Of a stretch of 40,149 bases of DNA, positions 10,383 through 20,280 are shown one piece after another. The notes beneath the pieces are model-generated. The model ran no database searches. It was given only the letters and a program-made list of their open reading frames with translations, and was not told where the DNA came from. Source of the DNA: Zopfochytrium polystomum (taxonomy: Eukaryota; Chytridiomycota; Chytridiomycetes; Chytridiales; Chytridiaceae); assembly GCA_025765615.1 (NCBI GenBank), contig JAIVFJ010000446.1:1-40149 (forward strand), read 5' to 3'. Made by a program: the position numbers and the translations under genes. Each line of letters opens with the position of its first letter. Positions within the stretch are counted from its first letter, which is position 1.

Positions 10383-11223
10383 TCCTTTTTCTCTTCTACT
10401 GCTTGTATGCCGAGAGGTGGGAGGAGCGGCGTCTGCTTCTATAGAGAGTATGGAGCTGGCAACCTCTGTCTAATGTAATTGAGCGTCGTCTAGAGGGGGG
10501 TTTAATGGGGAGGGAGGAGCACACACAACACACACACGCACACACTCACACACACAACTTCGTTTAGACATATATATATATTGTGAAGAGTTTGGCTTTC
10601 GCTGCCAGGCTGTGTACGAACAAGGATTTTTCCTCCCTCCATTTTTGTCGCAAAACAACGCCGCAGCCTATGTCTGTCCGGCCGTTTTTCTGAGACGGAA
10701 ATTCTCTCCTTCCATAAAAGGAGCGGTTTTTGTTGTGTGCGCAGATTTCGCGACCAAAAAAGCAAAAAATCAACACAAAACAAAACCAAAACAAAACGAA
10801 TATGCAAAACATTTTTGAAAAAAAAAGCTGGCGCGCTGTCGTCATCATATTGCGCAGAATCGTGAGCTAGGGGAAACCCTCGGACTTATCTCGATTGGGA
10901 AGTGCATGGGAAAGTTTCGGATTTCACGGAGCCCTTCCACCACCGGGCCGTTTCGAACTGGAGCGCGCTCTCTCTCTCTCTCATCACCACCACAGGTCAG
11001 TTTTGATATCATCCTCTGTCAGCTTCCAGACACTCCCTCTCTTCAGGGTTATAACCAGCGTTGGAAACAGAACACTCAAATTTTTTTTTCATGTTTTGCA
11101 GTTTCCCATTTTTGGAAGGTTGCCGCACATGGAAAATCTTTCCAATAATGGGAAACTCAGTCTGCCTCTCGTCCTCTCTCCCGTTCTCCATATCCATCGC
11201 CATCCCCATCCACTCCACCAACA
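10383..11223. other. Upstream region of the protease gene and Harbinger left flank
   Basis: No gene seen. It should hold the promoter of the minus-strand protease gene. A TATATATATAT tract lies at 10569-10580, and a CA/GT microsatellite at 10523-10557. An A-rich stretch (10755-10830) and a CT repeat (10970-10984) follow. An inverted repeat at 11101-11119 and 11138-11156 (17 of 19 bp) may be a subterminal hairpin of the Harbinger relic. No clear terminal repeats or TSD were found. Confidence 0.5.
11101..11156. repeat. Imperfect inverted repeat, 19-bp arms
   Basis: Arms GTTTCCCATTTTTGGAAGG (11101-11119) and its near-complement at 11138-11156 differ at two positions and are separated by 18 bases. 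It lies just upstream of the Harbinger accessory ORF. A role as a transposase-binding subterminal repeat is possible but unproven. Confidence 0.6.
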
Positions 11224-12090
11224 ATGGCGTGCAAGAAGAATAAGGCTTCAGCAGACGAGTCCCCCGCGGTAGCCTCATCCAAATCACTTCGTACAACAAA
11301 GCCGCAATTGTTAGGAATGATACAATTCATGGAGACTCCAACAAACTTCGCCATTGTGGAAGTCGTTCGTTCTCTAACGGGTCCCCCGACCAGCAGCCGG
11401 GCCCACAAGAAGGTGTACGGGCTTCGAATGATGGCTGAGTTCGTCGAGAAAAAAGTACCTGGCTCTTGCTGGAATACCCAGGCAGCGAAGAAATTCTACC
11501 ACTGCAAACGAGCCTGCGATAGATGGCAGGGCCACTAAAACAAACGCTCGACCAACCCAAGCAGCTGCTGGCATGGAGCCGAAAAAAAAGAAGAGAAAAA
11601 TTGCAGAAGAACTGGATGACGAACATGGTGGGTTGATCGTTCTGTGGCTCATGAGAGTTGTGTCTCATTTATTTGCAGGGAATGTCCATGAGACTATGCC
11701 GGATCTTGAACACACAAGCAGCATCACATCTAGTCCAGTGCTGATCCAACAATCGAAGAAAAAACATTCATATCAAGAGGAGCGCATGTCACTACAGAAA
11801 CAAGACCTAGAGGCGCGCACAAAGAGTGACAGTGACAGGCTTTTGCTCGACAAAGAGGATGGGCGGAGGTGACAACAGCAGGAGCTGCGCGGTTGGAATT
11901 TGACCAGCGATGCTTTGTATCGCAAGAAACTAGAGAGCTGAAACGACTTGCATTGGAGGAGTCGCAATAGGAGCGACTGTGTGAGCAAGAGAAGCGTCAG
12001 TCAAGACAGTCTTGCATGATTCAACTGGCTGGTATGGGCAAGACAGTGGAGGAAATCGAGAGTCTGATGCGTTTGTTGTACTCAGACTAG
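11224..12090 (+). pseudogene. PIF/Harbinger Myb/SANT-like accessory protein, decayed
   Basis: PIF/Harbinger elements carry two genes: a DDE transposase and a Myb/SANT-like DNA-binding protein that helps the transposase reach the nucleus and the ends. The ATG at 11224 opens an ORF with a SANT-like pattern (KKVYGLRMMAEFVEKKVPG...W...AAKKFYHCKR). It is followed by a basic nuclear-localisation-like PKKKKRK at about 11575, a long charged coiled-coil-like stretch (EERMSLQKQDLEARTKSD), and a conserved-looking end (QLAGMGKTVEEIESLM) with a stop at 12090. Stops and frame changes near 11536, 11870, 11938 and 11967 mean it is not intact, although some may be introns. It converges on the transposase fragment at 12368-13108, the usual two-gene layout. 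Confidence 0.6.
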
Positions 12091-12367
12091 TTTATTCACT
12101 CACTACCATTAAATCGAAGCGCGTGTTCTCTTATTTCCGTTCTCCTTTCATTACCATTGCTTATCTGAAGAGGTTGCGCTGGAATGTCATTGCTGTTGAC
12201 TGCAATAGGTGGTTCTGGCACATCCCAACTGTCCCTTTTGGATAGCGCAAAATTATGGATCACAAAGCCAACAACAATGAAAATGACAACTCTCTTCGAG
12301 CTCGCCACATTTGTAATCTTGGTGCGCACCCCACTCAGAGACTCACACGTCTAGCCAAATACATGCT

Positions 12368-13108
12368 CTATGCAAACACGCTGCTTTGCGACCAGTGACC
12401 AGCCTTCCAAACAGTTGAGTCGCTCACAGAGCCAGGCCATCCTGCCAAAACTGATCGAATGTAATGGCGATTGTCACAGATCGCCTGAACGTTGAAGGCG
12501 TACCGTTTCTTGTAATTGAAGTATGTCTCCCCATCCTTCTTTGGCCAATAGCGCAAAACCACATCTGTGCCGTCAACAAAGCCGATGCATCCTGGAAAGC
12601 CCTGATCAGCCATCCTGGATGAAACAGCACTTCGCTCCTCCACGCCACGCCAATAGATGTAGCGGTTGGCAAGAGAGAAGATTGCCTCGATCACCTGATT
12701 AAAGTAAAGAACAACGGTGCCAGTGCCGATTCCGAATTCTCGAGCAAACCGACCCAGAGATGCGCCATTGCCACCACATCCGAGCCTTTCCAGAGCGACG
12801 ATCGCCTACTGCCAGACCGGGCGTTGCTTGAAATGGCTGGCGGAATCAGTGTTGAAAACTCGGCGACGCTTGATAATATCAACTAGGGCATAGAATGTCG
12901 TTCGATCCATGCGAGCAATCTGACGAAAGGTCCGATAGTCGAACTGATGCAGGAGACGACTGTACATAGCGTTTGAAGTTACAATATGGCGCCTGCGAAT
13001 GACTGTGTAGCGCATCGAATTGACGAGGTCAATCTCATCGTCAACATTGTCAACTCGTCTTCCAGCAGTTGTAGTTGAAGTCGTAAGTGAAGGCTCCGCC
13101 TTGCCCAA
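12368..13108 (-). pseudogene. PIF/Harbinger DDE transposase fragment
   Basis: Minus strand, start at 13108. The N-terminal helical region (FRQIARMDRTTFYALVDII) is followed by an in-frame TAG near 12809, after which the same frame continues (IVALERLGCGGNGASLGRFA), so one nonsense change separates the halves. The DDE superfamily 4 core is clear: GFVDGTDVVLRYWPKKDG with the first Asp, then YAFNVQAICD and AGWPGSVSDSTVW with the next Asp. The ORF stops at 12368 before the segment that should hold the final Glu, so the catalytic core is incomplete. In intact form it would cut and paste the element into TWA-type targets (family knowledge). No terminal inverted repeats were found. Confidence 0.72.
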
Positions 13109-13163
13109 GTGAATCTGTTCCTTTCGTAGTGAGCCTGCCGCAACCGATGGTAGACATCCAGCC

Positions 13164-13471
13164 TGTCAGGAGCAGGGCAGGACAGGACAAGGCAGACAAG
13201 GAACTGAGAGGAGTGATGATTGTATTGGAAACAATAATTCACTTGAGGGATGGGACAGGTCCCCCATCCCCCTTTTATAAGTTTTGAGAGTCTTCCTTGT
13301 CAAGACTCAAAGAAAGTTCCAGAAAGAGCAATTAGTAATACAATGATACCAATGATACCAATGACAACAAGACAAGTCAGGAAAGCAAAGAAGGTTCCAG
13401 AAGGTTCCACAAGGTTCCATTAAGGAATGTCCTAGAAGGTTCCAGAAGGTTCCAGAAGGTGTTTCATAACA
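13164..13471 (-). mobile_element. 3' LTR of a truncated Ty3/gypsy element (308 bp)
   Basis: Minus-oriented copy of the 308-bp LTR family, immediately after the pol fragment ending at 13472. On the minus strand it starts TGTTATGAAACACC and ends at TGACA (13164). The polypurine tract AAAAGGGGGAGATGA abuts it at 13472-13486. The heat-shock-like GAA/TTC arrays and TATAAAA are retained. Just beyond 13164 lies the 5' flank of the Harbinger transposase, so the element may have entered that transposon. Confidence 0.88.
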
Positions 13472-14133
13472 TCATCTCCCCCTTTTAGGCCACTTCTGCA
13501 ACTTGGTGGGGTACCTGGTCTTGAACTTGAGCAGAAGGTCTTGGCAGTGAGTGAGGTTTGACTCAGGTTCCCAGGTGTTGTCACCATCTGAGTAACCTTT
13601 CCACTTGACAAGGAACTTGAGTGTCCTTTCAAACCACTTGGCATCCAAGATTTGTTCAACCTCAAATTCCTCTTCACCTTCTACCTCAACTGGAGGAGGA
13701 GGAGGAACAACTCTGCCTGGAATGGAGTTGGCCACAAACTTCTCCAAAAGGCTGACATGGAAAACTGGGTGGATCTTCATGGATGCAGGGAGATCCAGCT
13801 TGAAGGTGACTGGATTGATTTGCTCCAAGATCTTGAAAGGTCCCAACTTGAGGTTGTCTAGCTTGGGACTTGGTCTTTTGGTCTGCAAGTTCTTCCTCAG
13901 AAGCCAAACTTGCTGACCCACAGCAAGGTCATGGTCCATTCTGTGAGTGTTGGCAAATCTTGAGGCATCTTCTTGGGCTTGCTTCAGGGTGGAGTCCAGG
14001 AAGGTGCTGATGATCTTGAGCTTATGCAGGTGTGAAGCCACAGCAGGAGCTTGGACATTGGATAGGATCTCTTGTCCCAGAAGATCTCCTCTTGGATTGA
14101 AGCAATATGCTGAAAAGAAAGGAGATAAGCAAT
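13472..14133 (-). pseudogene. Ty3/gypsy pol fragment: integrase C-terminus with chromodomain
   Basis: The minus-strand frame has integrase C-terminal motifs of chromoviruses: SPFFSAY and NPRGDLLG near 14070-14130, KQAQEDASRFAN, VGQQVWLLRKNLQ, a GPFKILEQINPVTFKLDLP segment, HPVFHVSLLEKF, then a chromodomain (EVEQILDAKWFERTLKFLVKWKGY...NTWEPESNL) and a basic tail. The chromodomain directs integration to particular chromatin in this clade. Everything upstream (gag, protease, RT, RNase H, integrase core) is missing. Near 14134 the homology ends and STAND copy C begins. It is closely similar to the C-terminus of the element at 36536-38131. Confidence 0.85.
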
Positions 14134-14223
14134 GTTCAAAAACACCCCTTTTTCATCAGGTTTGTTCCTCCTTGTGCTTCTCCCTGTGCCTTGCTCTCAA
14201 ATCCTTGTCAGGTACCAGCAAGT
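14134..14223 (+). pseudogene. STAND copy C, first fragment (start of a TIR-like domain)
   Basis: Plus strand. Reading QILVRYQQ up to the LINE and continuing after it at 24836 gives YQQVSEAGFARNLFDRM, which resembles the first box of a TIR domain. The LINE sits exactly inside this box with an 11-base direct repeat. A pyrimidine-rich run ending in CAG at about 14211 could instead be an intron end, in which case the exon starts at 14212. The left side is cut off by the Ty3 fragment, so the true start is lost. Confidence 0.5.
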
Positions 14224-14225
14224 GA

Positions 14226-14229
<4 letters not shown>

Positions 14230-14257
<28 letters not shown>
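14230..14257 (-). other. Poly(A) tail of the LINE
   Basis: A run of 28 T on the plus strand is the A tail at the 3' end of the minus-strand LINE. Six bases (GAATGA) separate it from the target-site duplication. Confidence 0.85.
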
Positions 14258-14569
14258 ATTGTTCCAGCCCCAGAGGGGCTGGCGGGAAGAGAAAGAGCCA
14301 TCAACGGTGAACCGTAATGGACTACGTCCAGGTATCACCTCAGCAAACCCACCCCATGCGCTACGGACTTACAGGGTCGTCAGGCATCTCCACCGCACAT
14401 AAAGCCACAATGATCAAAGGAGAAGGGGAAAACACAGAATCAAGAAAAAAGAGAAGTGAGTCTGAAGGATGTCAGTGTAAGAGAGGGGAGCATCTGTGAA
14501 AGATCGGAGGGTTGGGATAAGTCAGATTAGGCAACAGCCCATGTCAAGATTGAGAAGGGCAACAGTGGC

Positions 14570-17500
14570 TCAGTGAACGTCAGGGGGCTCCGCAGGAGAT
14601 GGGTGACGAGTGGCTCTTGCTTGTTGGTGTGAGGGGAGTTGTATTGTGTGGTGAAGCCAGATAATGCCTGCAACAAGTTTTATGCGGCCGAGGTAGTGGT
14701 CAATCCATCTGGAAGAAGCCTTGGTGCGCAAAAGCCAGATGCCTGGGCAAGTGTCAGTGGAGTGCCGGCGACTACACGTGGTGCAGCGAGGTTGAGAGGG
14801 TTGTGAGGAGCTGTTACGAGTTCTGTGGGATGATGGAGTGGGAGGGAGGGAAGAGTTGATGTTTGGAGAAGACAGTGGGTGAGAGGCCGTGGAACGAGGG
14901 TGAGAGGCCTGGGAATTTGGTGGAGGGGATCTGCAGGGCTTGGAGCGCTTGTCAGAGGGCTTGATGGACTTTGACTTCTCCCAAGAGATAGTGTCGTCAC
15001 AACAGGGGATCCAAATAAGTCGATGGGCGTCAAGAAGGAGCTGATGGAAAGCGGTGACAAGGGTTTTAAGGACAGAGGCAGCAGGGTTATCACGTGAGAA
15101 TAAGGTGTCATAAAAGGATTGAGGGATGAAGCCACGAAGGAGGGAGGAAAAATTGATACAAGATTGATGATCAAAGAGAAATTCAGGGCGGGAGAGCCAG
15201 TAAATGGGATGGGCTTGGGGAGGAGAGCGACCATGAGGTGCTGGAGGAACAGAGGAGGAAAGAGTTTCAGCAAAGGTGTTGCGAATCATGGCAATGGCGT
15301 CAGCAGCTGCAGGGCATTGCCAGACGTGCTCTGTGGTTTCCAGAGCGTGGTGACATCGACAGCAGAGCCCATCAGGGTAGACTTGAGGGTGTCGTTGGTG
15401 TAGAACTTTTTGGGTGGGCAAAGTGTTGCTGAGGATTTGAAGTCGATACTTGCGACGAGCAGAGCCAGGGAGGGTGCCAAAGAGGGAAGAGGGTTTAATT
15501 CCAGAGTGGAGAACAAGAAATGTGGCTTCCCAATGAACTAGGTCAGGGTTGTGGGTGATGTGGGCAAAGGCTGAGGTGTTCAGAAGTGCAAAATGGTGAG
15601 AGAGACCTGTGAGGAGTCGCAGTTGTCGTCGAAGTTGGCCCAAGATGGGGGTATTTGAGATGAAGGCAGTGGCTGGGAGGATCTGTTGTGAGAGGATTGG
15701 TAACAAAGTTGGGTTGGAAGTCAAGGGTACAGATGATGCCAGCTTGTCTGCTTGTTCGTTGCCAGCGTCGCCGTTGTGTCCACAAACCCAGGAAACTTGT
15801 GGAGGGGGGCCAATCCAAAACTGTAGAGTGGCTGCAACACATGCCCAAAGGGTGGGGTGGGAAGTGGTGTGCAAAAGACGATGGAGGGGATCAGAGAGAG
15901 GAGGTGTGTTGAGCTCGCTGTGTGGATGGGGACTAAAGGAGTTTGAGGGAAAGAGTTTCTCAAAGGTGTGAACCACTCCAAGATTGTCAAGTCGAAAAGT
16001 GAGGGGCAGGGAAAGCTTTGCAGTGATGGTGAGGGCAGCAAGGAGCGCAGCAATTTCAGCAGTTGTGGAAGAGGCGGAGAGTGGAGGGAGGGCAAAAGAA
16101 AATTCAAAGTTAAGCTCAAGGCAAACAACAGAGCCAGCCATGAAGCCCTCCTTGCGAAGGGAGCCATCAGTGTCAAAGGTCAAGGATAGGTGGGTATGAG
16201 CAAGGTCAGCAGGGAGGAGGGGCACGTTCATTGGTTGAAAGCAGGGATTCGTGAAGGGAACTGGATTGAAAGTGGAGTGGCGGGAGGTGAGGAGTGGGAA
16301 AGGTGTGGGTGTGAAAACGGTGGTGGGGGAAGGTGAGTTAACAAAGAAGATGGGCTGGGAGGGTCGAGTTGCAGTAGCAGTTGTGCGGCTGCTGATGGGG
16401 ACTGTGTAGGTGGAGTGTGCAAGGGAAGTTGGATTGTAGGGAGAGATGTGCTTGCTGCAGGGGTAAGAGAATGGGGGGGAACCAATGGGGCAGCCAAGGC
16501 ATTGAACCAAGTGGAAATTGTGGGAGGAAGGGTGAAGGCGTTCAGGGAGCCTGGAGTAGTGATGAGAAAGGAGTTGGGGGTTTGGGAGTGTGTGAGTCCA
16601 GTTAACAATGCGGAAGAATTCCACTTGTGGTGGGGTCATCAGACAGAAAAAACTGCCACGAGCAAGGGGGGGATGGTGAAGGGGATCCAAAGAAGATGGG
16701 TAAAAGGGATTGTAAAGAGGACCATCAGGAGGGCTGTGGTAAAAGACTGGAGAGCTAAAGGTGGGAGCAGCAAAAATAAAGGTCTTAATGATGTGGTACA
16801 CTTCACAGAGTTTGTCAGGGAGAGAGCTGTCTTTGTAAGAAGGACTGGTGAGGTGGAGGTCAAAAAGTTGTTCAAAAAAGAAGACTGAGTGTGAACGGAG
16901 AGTGGGAAGCACTTTGAGAAAAATATGCCAAGGAACTAATGAGTTGATGGAGTGAGTGTGAACAGAAAATAGGAATGGACCAGAGTATTGGAAGGATGTG
17001 TGTTGGTTAAAAAGGAGGGGAATGAGAGACTTGGTGAAGTGTTTTTTTGGCTGGGACAAGGGTAAGGGATGTGAGAAAACTGGAGCTCCAGAGGCCAGGT
17101 CAAGTTGGAGGCGGTGCATCATGATACGGCTTATGTGGCCAATGAGAGAGGGGGAGTTCAAGCGAGAGTTGAGGTCATCAATCATGTCAGAGCAGTATTC
17201 ATTGTAAAAGTCAGGGATGTTATGGGTCATGGGGTGATGGAGGAGGGCATTGGGAAAAGAGGTGCAGTAGCCAACCAGGCGTTTGGAGGTTTTGCGACAG
17301 AGTGTGGTGAGGTTGTTGAGGAAAGTACGGGGGAGAATGGCAGTTTTCCACAGAAAGCGGACACGTGGGAGGAGAACGTTACGGATGAGGTAAGAAGCAA
17401 TTTTGTCGCCCATCTTTTTGTGTTTGATAATGTCGAGGAAATTGGTGGTGGTGGAAAGGATTTGCTGCTGTGCTGCTGAGCTCATACCGTCTGCTGTGAA

Positions 17501-18081
17501 GTAGTTGCCTAGGTGTCGAAAGGTGGTGTTTGGCGGGTGGATGGGAAGGACTGTGGTGCCCCAGTTGATGGTGGTAGGTGCTGATCGCAGGGTGTTGACG
17601 GCGGAGATGAAGATTTTTTTTGGTGTTAGACTTGATGTCGTTATGTGACTGGTACTCAAAGAGGAGGTCGGCCTGAAGCTGCAGATCCTCCAGGGTGCTG
17701 GAGAGGGTGTTGGTGTCGTCGACAAGGGCAAAGCCAGTAACAGAGACAGGGGGTGGGGGGTTGAAGAATTGGACAGGGAAGTTACGAGGGGTGGGAACTG
17801 AGAAAATGAAACTGGTGGTACAGCGATCAAGAACGCAAAGAACAGGGTCCCAAAAGATACGCCAATCAAGGGGTCCCTCAAGGGAGCCTTGCTGAATCAT
17901 AGTGCCAATGGGGAAGGAAGGGGATGGGCCAAAAGCTGTGATGACAGAGGAACGAAAACGACGTTGGGAATTGACACGCATGCGAACATAAGAAGAGGGG
18001 AGGTGAATACGTTCCCAGGAGGCAATGAGGCCAGCAACAGGGGCACTGTCAAAAGCTTTCTTAATGTCGTTGACGAGAAGG
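14570..18081 (-). pseudogene. LINE ORF2, 3' half: RT catalytic part, RNase H, CCHC
   Basis: The minus strand starts at the nested-insertion edge with the RT motif NDIKKAFDS. Then come QGSLEGPLDW and the catalytic box FALVDDT near 17700. A frame shift near 17611-17619, at a run of eight A, joins this to the long frame ending at 14570. That frame holds an RNase H domain with the expected acidic residues (TFDTDGS, TTAEIAALLAAL, RLDNLG, GHNGDAGNEQADKLA), then a C-terminal CCHC motif (CCRCHHALETTEHVWQC). A Ser/Pro/Arg-rich tail follows. In an intact element this protein performs target-primed reverse transcription. Here it is broken by the shift and by the insertion upstream of the catalytic box. 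Confidence 0.85.
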
Positions 18082-20280
18082 TGTGAGGACGACAGGCTGT
18101 CGAGCCTGTGACCTCAAATAAATTAAGTGTATACCCACTTTTTAACTGGTAATTGTGAGGATTACCACCCTGTCTCGACCCGCGTTTTGCTGGCAAAACG
18201 TGACTAGGCTTGGATTCCTACTCTCTTATTATTTATTGGGTTTCCATACGGCCTCTGACTGGCTCCATCTGTCTGCCTCTGGGCTCTACTATTATTATTT
18301 ACTATTATTTATTATTGGCGATGTTGCAGACAGAAAGACTCAGTCTTGATTCTAATTGCTGATACAAGGTTCCCTTGCTCACTGGTTAGAGCGCTCCCTT
18401 CAATTGGGAAGGTGCCAAGTTCGAGACATGCTAGTTGACAGTCTGGGCAGAAATGCAAAGTCCTATTATGCCTGGCCAATGGCCCCTCACTTTTGGAAAT
18501 GACTTAGGACTGAAACACTTCTGTGGGAGAAGTGCTAAGCCCAGATTGACAGAGTTAACAAGATGATGGCAGAGCTAACAAGCCCAACCACCTGCTACCA
18601 TGATGTAATACCTCATAAAAGGGTATGAGATCACAGTGTTTTTCTTTATCTTTTCATTGGTGATTTTTACTTATTTTTCCAATTAGTAATTTATCCTGTT
18701 TTTCCTGTTTTTCCTGTTTTCTCTTTTATTTATTCCTTGTTGTCTCTGTCTGTGTCTTTTCTTTCTTGTGTGGCTGAGAGTGACTGTCTTCCTCCTTGCA
18801 CCAACCAGCTCTCTCCATCTGCTCCATCTTTCTTGGCAGCTGATGCCAAGAAATGCTCCATGATTTTCTGAGCTGTCTTCCTTGTTTGATGGCTCAGCCC
18901 CATTGTTTGGTGACTCACTCCTCCTCTCTCTTCTTTGCTGTTTTATTTATTGTTTTGTTCTTTTGTATATGTTTTCCCCTCTTTTCCCTTCCTTCTTCCT
19001 TCACCCTGCTGATTCCAACCCTTTCCTATTTAAGCAGCTGCCCCCCATCTTGTTGACTGTGAGAACCTGTGCCTGAAGTCCCTTGCCTGCCCTTTTCTTC
19101 CTGACTGTATGTAGAGCTGGGGGTGGCAGTCCCCTGGTGTGTGACAGGAGGTTGAAGTCCTCTTGGCCATCATGGCAGTGTGCTGGGTTCAAGCCCCAGT
19201 GCACCTCACCAATTCTGCATGCTGTTTAGGTTGGACTGGGTAGGAGCCACTTGGTGATGGAAGGATGGAGGGTAAATCTGTGGTGGTGCCTCTAGGTTCC
19301 TGTAAATACATCTAGTCAAATCCAGATCTCTCAAGGGGATATGAATGAGCTGTCTGGTCAGGTACTGCTGCAGGAATGGTCTCTCAGGTATGCCCCCTCC
19401 TCCCTGGTTGTTGGCTCCTGTGGCCTCTGGTGGGCCTGGTCTTCACTGGGTTCAGACCCTCTTTCTCTCAGATTAATGCCTGTGATGTCATGGTGCCACA
19501 TTTGGGTGAGGGAGTGGGTGTTAACCTTCCTTGCTTCTAAGATAGGGAATTCCTCTGGCTTGGTGAAGCAGATGTCTGTGTCCTTGTAGGATGAAGTAAG
19601 AAGAGTCCCACTGTCTCCCACCCCTGTGTGCCCCCTCCTTGGATTGAGTTGGAACTTCTCCTTGGAGTGAGACAAGTTGTGTCTGGTTCTGTTAAGTGGA
19701 AAACAGTTCTGATTTAATTCAACAGACACCTCTGCACTAACTGTTCCTTGTGTTTGCCTTCTGTGTCCAACCCCCTCCAACTTAGGGCTTGTCTTTGACA
19801 GAGAGGGAGCCTTGCTCCATGGTGGTGGCTCCAACAGACCGGGGTCTGGCCACTTTCCTCCCCACTCTCTTGTCTTCTTCAGTTGGATTGGAGCGCTGCA
19901 CTTAGTGCCGCTCCCTGGAGCTTGCTGCATCTTGCACCTCCAGCATTGTTACTGGATTTCCCGGTCCCCTTTGGCTTTGGCTTTTGCCTCCCATTGGGCC
20001 CACTCTGTGTCATGGACCAGAGAACCCTGCACATTCTTTGCTGGTGTGCCACCTTTTCACAGTTGCCTTTGGTCTGAGTGTGAGAGTCTTCTCTTTGTGT
20101 GTAGTAAGAGAGTTTCTTTGTGTTTCTTGGGCTTCTTAAGACTCCAAATACACTGTCCTGTCTAGTGACCCCTAGACATCTCCTTTTTGCCCTTTTTCAC
20201 TTTTCAGGATTGGTATTTAGGCCATTGCTCTATTTGCCACCCATAGCCCAGGGTGAGGATTTAGAGAGCACAGTCTCACA
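18082..20280. mobile_element. Unclassified 2.2-kb insertion in the LINE RT gene
   Basis: Begins TGTGAGGACGACAGG and ends GTCTCACA (TG...CA, short imperfect inverted ends), flanked by AAGG at 18078-18081 and 20281-20284. Removing it and one AAGG restores the RT reading frame between PLYL and LVNDIKKAFD. No ORF longer than about 190 codons and no known transposase or gag is seen. The left end has a hairpin (ACAGGCT-GTCG-AGCCTGT). Inside are a tRNA-like stretch (18363-18435), a pyrimidine-rich middle (18640-19030) and a second T-arm-like hairpin (19186-19202). Candidates are a nonautonomous LTR-type or TIR-type element, or a composite. The class is unknown. Confidence 0.6.
18363..18435 (+). other. 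tRNA-like segment (SINE-type head?)
   Basis: A perfect D-arm (GCTC-ACTGGTTA-GAGC, 18377-18392) is followed by an anticodon-arm-like hairpin (TCCC-TTCAATT-GGGA) with CAA in the anticodon position and a B-box-like AGTTCGAGAC (18418-18427). The T stem and acceptor stem do not pair well, so it is not a functional tRNA. It resembles the internal promoter of a tRNA-derived SINE within the unclassified insertion. Confidence 0.4.

Noticed and set aside
5034..10473. Long plus-strand frames opposite the protease gene
   Set aside because: They are antisense shadows of GC-rich exons, Arg-rich, and match no splice signals, while the minus strand has family motifs and consistent introns.
13109..13163. Terminal inverted repeat of the Harbinger element
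   Set aside because: No match could be found between this end and the region upstream of 11224, so the element limits are left open.
18363..18435. Functional tRNA-Leu (CAA)
   Set aside because: The D-arm and anticodon arm are good but the T stem and acceptor stem do not pair; it is kept only as tRNA-like.
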